52,952 bases of DNA from Falsiroseomonas sp. (GTDB taxonomy: Bacteria > Pseudomonadota > Alphaproteobacteria > Acetobacterales > Acetobacteraceae). Below the pieces are notes generated by a model that worked only from the letters and a program-made list of their open reading frames with translations, did no database searches and was not told the DNA's origin. Location of the stretch: positions 1-52,952 of the forward strand of contig NZ_JAUYTS010000073.1 in the NCBI RefSeq assembly GCF_030695085.1. The letters run 5' to 3'. Of the stretch, positions 47,406 through 52,952 are shown one piece after another. Numbering within the stretch: the first letter of the stretch is position 1; each line of letters opens with the position of its first letter. A program made the position numbers and the translations under genes.

Positions 47406-47446
47406 GCCCGGCCCACGCGAAAGCGTCGGGCCGGGCGCTGCGTTTT
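47406..47446 (+). terminator. Hairpin between the TRAP genes
   Basis: GCCCGGCCC (47406-47414) plus ACGC pairs with GCGT and GGGCCGGGC (47428-47436), one bulged C, closed by a GAAA tetraloop. A short TTTT comes six bases later. It lies between the binding-protein and permease genes, so partial termination or 3' protection of the first message is more likely than full termination. Confidence 0.55.
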
Positions 47447-47479
47447 GACTGATTTTCCGGTAGCCCGAGGCCCCGACAC

Positions 47480-49513
47480 ATGAGCGGTCATCACCCCGCG
47501 CCCAACAAACTCGACCTGGAGGCCGCGGCGCGGCTGGAGAAGGAGGCGGATACCGAACTGCGCTTCCGCGACCTGAAGGGCTTCACAGCCGGCCTGGTCT
47601 CCGTCTCGCTCGTCGCCCTTTCGGTGTTCCACTACTACACGGCGGGCTTCGGCATCCTGACCGAGCATTGGCACAAGGCGATCCACCTGGCCGCCGTGCT
47701 CAGCCTGATCTTCCTTCTGTTTCCCGGCGGGTTGCTATCCGTTGGTCCGCGCATCGGCGGCGTGCCGGTGCTGGACTGGATCTTCGCGACCGCAATCATC
47801 GCGGCCACCGTCTACCTGCCGCTCATCTTCGACGATTTGACCTTCCGCATCGGCAATCCATCGCAGACCGATGTGCTGATGGGCACCATCATGGTGGTAC
47901 TGGTGCTGGAGGCGACCCGACGAGCCATGGGGCCGATCCTGCCCATCATCGTCTGCGTCTTCATCGCCTATGCGCTGTGGGGCAATCATCTGTCCGGCGT
48001 GCTGGCGCATCCCGGCTCCGACTGGTCCGGCTTCGTCAACCATGTGTACCTGACCGGCGAGGGCATCTTCGGCATCCCCGCCAAGGTGGTCGCCACCTTC
48101 GTCTTCCACTTCGTGCTGTTTGGCGTGATCGCCACGCGGATGGGCCTCGGCCAGTTCTTCATCGACCTCGCCAGCGTGGTGGCCGGGCGCTATCCGGGCG
48201 GGCCGGCCAAGGTGGCGGTGCTGGCGTCTGCCATGTTCGGCTCGATCAGCGGCTCCTCCATCGCCAACACCGTCACCACCGGGTCGCTGACCATCCCGGC
48301 GATGAAGAAAATCGGCTACAAACCGCATTTCGCGGGCGCGGTGGAAGCCGCGGCCAGCGCCGGCGGGCAGATCACCCCGCCGATCATGGGCGCCGCGGCC
48401 TTCGTGATGATCGAGTTCCTGGAAATCCCGCTGACCACGCTGCTGATCGCGGCCGCGGTGCCGGCGGCGATGCATTTCTGGGGCGTCTTCGTGCAGGTGC
48501 ATTTCGAGGCCAAGCGCCTGGGCCTGCGCGGCATGACGGAGGAGGAGATCCCGAAGCTGTGGCCGACGGTGCGCGATGGCTGGCCGACCGTGATCCCGCT
48601 GGTGGCCCTCGTCTGGGTCATCGTCGATGGCTACACGCCCTATCTGGCCGCCTTCGTCGGCATCACGCTGTGCGTCGTGGTGGGCTTCCTCAACCCGCGC
48701 AACCGGCTGACACTGCGCGACCTGTGGGACGCGCTGGACATGGGCGCGCGCTATGCGCTGGCGGTCGGTGCCGCGGCGGCGGCGGTCGGCATGGTGGTGG
48801 GCGTGGTGACGCTGACCGGTGCGGGCTTCCGCGTCGGCTTCATCGTGACGCAGGCGGCCGCCAGCACGGCGCAGTGGTTCGTGCCGCTGCTCGACATCCT
48901 GCCGGAAGGCTTCGGCAGCCTGGCGGGGCTGACGCTGTTCCTGACGCTGCTCTTCGTGGCGCTGATCTGCATCGTCATGGGCGCCGGCATCCCGACCACG
49001 GCGCTGTACATCGTGCTGGCGGCGATCGCGGCGCCGGCCGTGATCCAGCTCGGCGTGCCGCCTTTGGCGGCGCATCTGTTCATCCTGTACTACGGCATCC
49101 TCGCGGACCTGACGCCACCGGTCTGTGTGGCGGCCTATGCGGCGGCGGGCATTGCGGGGTCGAACCCGTTCCGCACCGGGCTGACGGCGTTCCGGCTGGG
49201 CGCGGCGAAGGCGACGGTGCCCTTCGTCTTCGCCTATGCGCCGGTGATGCTGATCATGGTGGATGACTTCACCCTGAGCAGCTTCCTGTTCGTCACCTTC
49301 ACCTGCGCGCTGGGCGTGCTGGTGCTGGGCATCGGGCTGACCGGCTATGCCTTCACCCATATGGGCATCGGCTCGCAGATCGGGCTGGTGATGGCGGCGC
49401 TGATGACGATCACGCCGAACGGGCCGCTGACCATGGTGGGCGTGGCCATCGCCGTGCCGATCTTCGCCTGGAACTTCCTGCGCAGCCGGCGGGAGAGGGC
49501 GGCGCTGGCCTGA
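47480..49513 (+). CDS. TRAP transporter fused permease (small plus large subunits)
   Basis: A 677-residue inner-membrane protein with about 17-18 hydrophobic segments, the fused DctQ-DctM form that pairs with TAXI proteins. It has the conserved ITPPIMGAAAFVM segment (about residue 299) and MGAGIPTTALYIVLAAI with LTPPVCVAAYAAAGIA later. The N-terminal 40 residues are charged and cytoplasmic. Sodium-driven uptake is the usual mechanism. It follows the TAXI gene after a 97-base gap holding a strong hairpin. Confidence 0.93.
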   Translation: MSGHHPAPNKLDLEAAARLEKEADTELRFRDLKGFTAGLVSVSLVALSVFHYYTAGFGILTEHWHKAIHLAAVLSLIFLLFPGGLLSVGPRIGGVPVLDWIFATAIIAATVYLPLIFDDLTFRIGNPSQTDVLMGTIMVVLVLEATRRAMGPILPIIVCVFIAYALWGNHLSGVLAHPGSDWSGFVNHVYLTGEGIFGIPAKVVATFVFHFVLFGVIATRMGLGQFFIDLASVVAGRYPGGPAKVAVLASAMFGSISGSSIANTVTTGSLTIPAMKKIGYKPHFAGAVEAAASAGGQITPPIMGAAAFVMIEFLEIPLTTLLIAAAVPAAMHFWGVFVQVHFEAKRLGLRGMTEEEIPKLWPTVRDGWPTVIPLVALVWVIVDGYTPYLAAFVGITLCVVVGFLNPRNRLTLRDLWDALDMGARYALAVGAAAAAVGMVVGVVTLTGAGFRVGFIVTQAAASTAQWFVPLLDILPEGFGSLAGLTLFLTLLFVALICIVMGAGIPTTALYIVLAAIAAPAVIQLGVPPLAAHLFILYYGILADLTPPVCVAAYAAAGIAGSNPFRTGLTAFRLGAAKATVPFVFAYAPVMLIMVDDFTLSSFLFVTFTCALGVLVLGIGLTGYAFTHMGIGSQIGLVMAALMTITPNGPLTMVGVAIAVPIFAWNFLRSRRERAALA

Positions 49514-49535
49514 GCTCGGGGCTCGGCGCCGGCTA

Positions 49536-50258
49536 TCAGACCGGCGCCAGCCCCACCGTCAGCCCGCCGCACACATACAGCACCTGGCCGGTGACGAAGC
49601 CGCTGCGGCCATCCAGGAAGAACTGCACGCCATTGGCCACATCCTCCGGCGTGCCGAGGCGCTTCACCGGCACACCCTCGATGATCGCGCGGGTGCGCGG
49701 GCTGTTATCCGGGTTGGCGCGCTTGAACAGCTCGGTGGCGATCGGCCCCGGCCCGATGGCGTTCACCGTGATGCCGTCGGCCGCCAGCTCCAGCGCCCAG
49801 GTCCGCGCCAGCCCGATCAGCCCGGCCTTGGACGCGCCATAGGCGGTCCGCAATTCCTTCCCGAGCGCGGCGCGGGAGGCGATGTTGACGATGCGGCCGA
49901 ACCCCGCCGCGCGCATCGCCGGCAGCAGCGCCTGCGCCGAAAGCACGGCGCTGCGCAGGTTCACCTCCATCACCGTCGCCAGATCCTCGACCGAGGTCTC
50001 GGCCAGGGAGGCCGGCTTCACCACGCCCACATTGTTCACCAGCCGCGTCGGCGCATGGCGTTCGGCCACCTGCGCCAGCACCGCCCGCGTGGCGGCAAGG
50101 TCCGCGAAGTCGCAGGTGAAGAAATCCTCCACCGGCAGCGGCGCCTCGGGCGGGCGCAGATCGAGGTTGACCACCCGCCAGCCGGCCTCCGCCGCGCGCT
50201 GCGCGATGGCGCGGCCGATGCCGCCCGAGCCGCCGGTGACCAGTACCGTTTCCGTCAC
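49536..50258 (-). CDS. Short-chain dehydrogenase/reductase
   Basis: A 240-residue classical SDR. Cofactor motif TGGSGGIG (8-15), NNVGV (75-79), Asn100, and the catalytic Ser128, Tyr140 and Lys144 (YGASK) are all present. It is of the FabG/3-oxoacyl reductase type, but the substrate is open. GTG at 50258 is chosen since it overlaps the upstream stop (GTGA) and GGAGGA lies about ten bases before; an ATG at 50279 is the alternative. Coupled with the hydrolase gene. Confidence 0.88.
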   Translation of the reverse strand: MTETVLVTGGSGGIGRAIAQRAAEAGWRVVNLDLRPPEAPLPVEDFFTCDFADLAATRAVLAQVAERHAPTRLVNNVGVVKPASLAETSVEDLATVMEVNLRSAVLSAQALLPAMRAAGFGRIVNIASRAALGKELRTAYGASKAGLIGLARTWALELAADGITVNAIGPGPIATELFKRANPDNSPRTRAIIEGVPVKRLGTPEDVANGVQFFLDGRSGFVTGQVLYVCGGLTVGLAPV

Positions 50259-51073
50259 GTGAAGCTTTCCTCCAGCCATGCTGCCAGGCGATCCGCCAGG
50301 CGTTCCCAACCCATGTCGAGCATCATCGCATGGCCCATGCCATCCAGCAGCGCGAAGGGGGCGGCATGCCAGGCGGCGGTGCGGACCACGGCATCCGGCG
50401 GCACCAGCGGGTCCCGCCTGCCGCCGAACACCACCGCCGGCTTGCCCAGGCTCCAGGCCGGCGGCACCGGCTGCGGCGCCTGCGCTTCCAGCAGGGCGAC
50501 GCGGCTTTCGCCCCCCATGCGGGAGACGTGGTGCAGGGCGAGCGCCTCGGGCATCGCCGGTCCAAACAGCGCGCGGCGCAGCACCGCCGCTTCGCCTGCC
50601 GCCCCACCCGGCTCCGTCATTCGCGCCACGGCGCGCCACAAGGGCGGGTCGGCCATGGCGAGGCGCCAATTCGCCCAGGCCAGCCCCTCCGGCGGGGCCG
50701 GCGCCAGCAGGGCGAGGCCCGCCACCTCCGGCGCATCCAGCACGCGTTGCGCCACCAGCCCACCCAGCGAATGGCCCACCAGCACCACCCTGCGGTGCAG
50801 CGACTCGATGGCCGCGCGGGCATCCGCGGCGTAGTCCGCCAGCCCGGCGGGGGCGCCGTTGCGGGCGGCGGTGAAGCCCGGCGCGAACACCGCATGGCCG
50901 CAGGCGGCCAGCCGGCCGGCGAAGCCCTCCGACCAGACCCACGCCCCGCAGGCCGCGCCATGCAGCAGCACCAGGGCTGGCGCACCAGGGCGGGGCGCCG
51001 GCGGGTCCCAGGCGAGCATGGTGCCGCGGGCGAAGGTCAGCTCGGAGGGGTCGGGGGCGCGCATCGATGCCAT
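50255..51073 (-). CDS. Alpha/beta hydrolase
   Basis: A 272-residue alpha/beta-fold hydrolase. The oxyanion HGAACGAWVW (38-47) and nucleophile elbow VGHSLGG with Ser102 are clear; an acid in RRDPLVPP and a His in DGMGHAMMLD complete the triad. Ester or lactone substrates are likely. The start may be 51073 (MASMRAPD) or 51064. It precedes the SDR gene with a four-base overlap and is divergent from the TetR gene over two operator-like dyads. Confidence 0.88.
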   Translation of the reverse strand: MASMRAPDPSELTFARGTMLAWDPPAPRPGAPALVLLHGAACGAWVWSEGFAGRLAACGHAVFAPGFTAARNGAPAGLADYAADARAAIESLHRRVVLVGHSLGGLVAQRVLDAPEVAGLALLAPAPPEGLAWANWRLAMADPPLWRAVARMTEPGGAAGEAAVLRRALFGPAMPEALALHHVSRMGGESRVALLEAQAPQPVPPAWSLGKPAVVFGGRRDPLVPPDAVVRTAAWHAAPFALLDGMGHAMMLDMGWERLADRLAAWLEESFT

Positions 51074-51115
51074 GGTGACAAGGCGCGTTGCCGGCATCAA
51101 CCCGGGAGCAACTTT

Positions 51116-51149
51116 ACCGTCCGGCCGGTTGAAAAACCGTCCAGACGGT
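51116..51149. promoter_or_regulatory. Two tandem operator-like dyads for the TetR regulator
   Basis: ACCGTCCGGCCGGT (51116-51129) and ACCGTCCAGACGGT (51136-51149) are 14-base near-identical dyads 20 bases apart, two helical turns. They lie between the divergent hydrolase and tetR genes, so a TetR dimer pair could repress both. The second is a perfect inverted repeat apart from its two central bases. Confidence 0.6.
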
Positions 51150-51163
51150 ATAGCTGACTCGGC

Positions 51164-51724
51164 ATGGTCGATTCCCACGCCGATTCCCGCACCCGTATCC
51201 TCGACGCCGCGGAGGCGATCGTGCAGGCGCGTGGGGTCCACGCCCTGACGCTGGAGGCGGCGGCGCGCGATGCCGGCATCTCCAAGGGCGGGCTGCTGTA
51301 CCATTTCGCTTCGAAGGAAGCGCTGCTCAGCACCATGCTCGGACGGCTCGCCGCCGCGATCGAGGCGGATTTCGCCGCCGCCATCGCCGCCCAGCCGGAA
51401 GGCCGCGGCCGCACCGCCCGCGCCATGCTGGCCTGGGCCTTCAACGAGCCGGTCGCCGCCTGCGCGCAGCAGGACCGTGCCGCGGCGGTCTTCCTGGCCG
51501 CCTTCCACCACGACCCGGCGCTGCTGGACCCGGTGCGCGCCGTCTTCGCCACGATGCGTGCCGCCATCGCCAGGGATGGGCTGGCGCCTGGGGTCGGCCA
51601 GGCGATCATGTGCGCAACGGATGGGCTGTTCATGGTGCATGTCTTCGGTCTCTATGCGCTCAACCCGACGGAATTGGCCGATCTGCGCGTGGCGCTGGAG
51701 CGGCTGCTGGAGACCGCGCCATGA
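51164..51724 (+). CDS. TetR family transcriptional repressor
   Basis: A 186-residue repressor. The helix-turn-helix region (ALTLEAAARDAGISKGGLLYHFASKEALL, about residues 27-55) is typical TetR. The C-terminal ligand domain is helical (LAWAFNEPVAACAQQ, AIMCATDGLFMVHVFGL). The stop overlaps the start of the HlyD gene (ATGA), so it is co-transcribed with the exporter it probably controls. Confidence 0.92.
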   Translation: MVDSHADSRTRILDAAEAIVQARGVHALTLEAAARDAGISKGGLLYHFASKEALLSTMLGRLAAAIEADFAAAIAAQPEGRGRTARAMLAWAFNEPVAACAQQDRAAAVFLAAFHHDPALLDPVRAVFATMRAAIARDGLAPGVGQAIMCATDGLFMVHVFGLYALNPTELADLRVALERLLETAP

Positions 51725-52758
51725 CCCGCACGCGCCTCGTGACCGGCGCCCTGTTGCTGCTGGCGCTGGCCCTGGGCGGCTGGTGGATGCTGGGCAATGC
51801 CGCCACGCCGCAACCCGCGCCCCCGACACCCGCTGCCCCATCCTCCGCCGGCGTCGGCGCGCTCGGGCGGGTGGAGCCGGCCTCCCGCATCCTGCGTCTG
51901 GCGCCGGCTGGTGGGGTGGAGGGTGCGCGCATCGCGCGCCTGCTGGTGGCGGAAGGCGATGCCGTGGCCGCCGGCCAGGTGGTGGCCGAATTCCATGACG
52001 CCGCGCTGAAGGACGCCGCCCTGGCGCAGGCGGAGGCGCAACTGGCGCAGGCCGCCGCGCGCCTGGCCCGCACCCGCGCCGCCGGCCGCGCCAGCGAAGT
52101 GGCCGCCCAGCGCGCCCGCGTCGAGGCGCTGCGCAATGCCGAGGCCAGCGCGCGGCGGGAGGCGGAGCGGGCAGAGCGCCTGCAGCGCAGCGGCGCCGGC
52201 GCGGAAGCCACCGCGGAGCGCAACCGCTTCGCCGCCAACCAGGCCCGCGCCGAACGGGCGGAGGCGGAGGCGGCGCTGGACACCCTGCTCAGCCCGCGCC
52301 CCGAGGACCTGGCCCTGGCCCTGGCCGAATACACCGCCGCCGAAGCGGCCGTCGCCCGCGCCCGGGCGGAGGCCGGCATGGCCCGGCTGCGCGCACCGAT
52401 CGCCGGCACCGTGCTGCGCGTGCTGACCCGGGCGGGGGAGGCGGTGGGCAATGACGGCGTGCTGGAGATGGCCGACCTGACCGCGATGGATGTCGTGGCG
52501 GAGGTGTTCGAGACCGACCTGCCGCGCCTGCGCCAGGGCGCGGCGGCCGAGGTGGTGGTGCCTGGCGAGCCGCGCCGCTTCACCGCCACGGTGCGCGAGA
52601 TCGGCTGGCAGGTGCGCCGCACCACCCAGGCCGGCACCGACCCCGTCGCGGCCGTGGATGCGCGGACGGTGGAGGTGCGGCTGACCCTGGCACCCGATGG
52701 CGTGGCGGCGCTGGCGCGGCGGTCCAACATGCAGGTGCAGGTGGCGATCCGGCCATGA
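51721..52758 (+). CDS. HlyD-family membrane fusion protein (DevB-like)
   Basis: A 345-residue periplasmic adaptor anchored by an N-terminal helix (LLLLALALGGWWMLG). The first lipoyl half (GRVEPASRILRLAPAGG), a long Ala/Arg/Glu coiled coil (about residues 98-215) and the second half (MARLRAPIAGTVLRVLTRAGEAV) give the MFP layout. Together with the FtsX-like permease that follows it resembles DevBCA/HetI-type exporters. Coupled to tetR and to the next gene by ATGA overlaps. Confidence 0.9.
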   Translation: MTRTRLVTGALLLLALALGGWWMLGNAATPQPAPPTPAAPSSAGVGALGRVEPASRILRLAPAGGVEGARIARLLVAEGDAVAAGQVVAEFHDAALKDAALAQAEAQLAQAAARLARTRAAGRASEVAAQRARVEALRNAEASARREAERAERLQRSGAGAEATAERNRFAANQARAERAEAEAALDTLLSPRPEDLALALAEYTAAEAAVARARAEAGMARLRAPIAGTVLRVLTRAGEAVGNDGVLEMADLTAMDVVAEVFETDLPRLRQGAAAEVVVPGEPRRFTATVREIGWQVRRTTQAGTDPVAAVDARTVEVRLTLAPDGVAALARRSNMQVQVAIRP

Positions 52759-52952
52759 GTGCCAGCGCTTCCCTTGCGCCGCGGCGCGCGCCGGGCCTCG
52801 CATCCTCGGCGCTGCTCGCGGTGCGGCTCGCCTGGCGGCAGCTATGGTCGGAGAAGGCGCGGCTGGCCTCGGCCATCGCCGGCGTCATGTTCGCCTGCGT
52901 GCTGGTGTTCATGCAGCTCGGCTTCCGCGCGGCGCTGTTCGACAGTGCGACC
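52755..52952 (+). CDS. FtsX-like permease of an ABC exporter (DevC-like), partial
   Basis: Only the first 66 residues are in the window. The frame is open to the right edge. AVRLAWRQLWSEKARLASAI followed by the membrane segment AGVMFACVLVFMQLGFRAAL is the typical start of DevC/FtsX-type permeases. The ATG overlaps the HlyD stop (ATGA). The ATPase (DevA) should follow beyond the window. Confidence 0.8.
   Translation, partial: MSASASLAPRRAPGLASSALLAVRLAWRQLWSEKARLASAIAGVMFACVLVFMQLGFRAALFDSAT

Overview
The window looks like a chromosome segment of a high-GC alphaproteobacterium of the Acetobacteraceae/Rhodospirillales kind (Roseomonas-like). This is inferred from the protein families (metZ under a SAM-II-type riboswitch, glnK-amtB, class II ribonucleotide reductase, HWE histidine kinase, an EcfG-type promoter, many Bug/TTT and TRAP-TAXI binding proteins) and the codon bias. 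No taxonomic search was possible.

Region 1 (1-4993) is accessory DNA. It is the right end of an integrated element that runs off the left edge. It carries an orphan 345-residue protein, a serine recombinase, a run of small orphan genes (two of them tandem diverged copies of one family) and a P4-type tyrosine integrase. The integrase gene ends 26 bases from the 3' end of a tRNA-Gly(CCC), the probable attachment site. Nearly everything to the right is ordinary chromosome.

Region 2 (5069-26148) holds housekeeping and metabolic genes: SAM-II riboswitch and metZ, a LysE exporter, a GMC oxidoreductase, apaG with a prolyl-tRNA editing protein, a thioredoxin-TPR chaperone with LON-domain, Trm112 and DUF971 proteins, a UbiH-type hydroxylase, glnK-amtB with a sigma54-like promoter, arfB, ftsK, an Ldh2-family dehydrogenase with an IclR regulator, and a B12-dependent ribonucleotide reductase preceded by two NrdR boxes.

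Region 3 (26146-27302) is a palindromic intergenic element with an IS630-family insertion sequence abutting it. Together they supply the TAG stop codons of both flanking convergent genes.

Region 4 (27300-37325) has a maleate-isomerase-like protein with a carboxymuconolactone-decarboxylase-like partner, an HWE kinase behind an EcfG-type promoter, gyrB, recF, a small OmpA-like protein, prfC and a sulfotransferase.

Region 5 (37531-52952) is mostly catabolism and transport. It has an orphan Bug binding protein; a translationally coupled operon (Bug protein, MmgE/PrpD, FAD monooxygenase, racemase-like protein lacking both cysteines); a crotonase and CaiB/BaiF CoA-transferase pair opposite a GntR regulator; a TAXI-TRAP transporter; an SDR and hydrolase pair; and a TetR-HlyD-FtsX exporter operon cut by the right edge.

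Between the genes, every convergent gap longer than about 50 bases contains a long palindrome. These fall into two families whose stems appear to co-vary.
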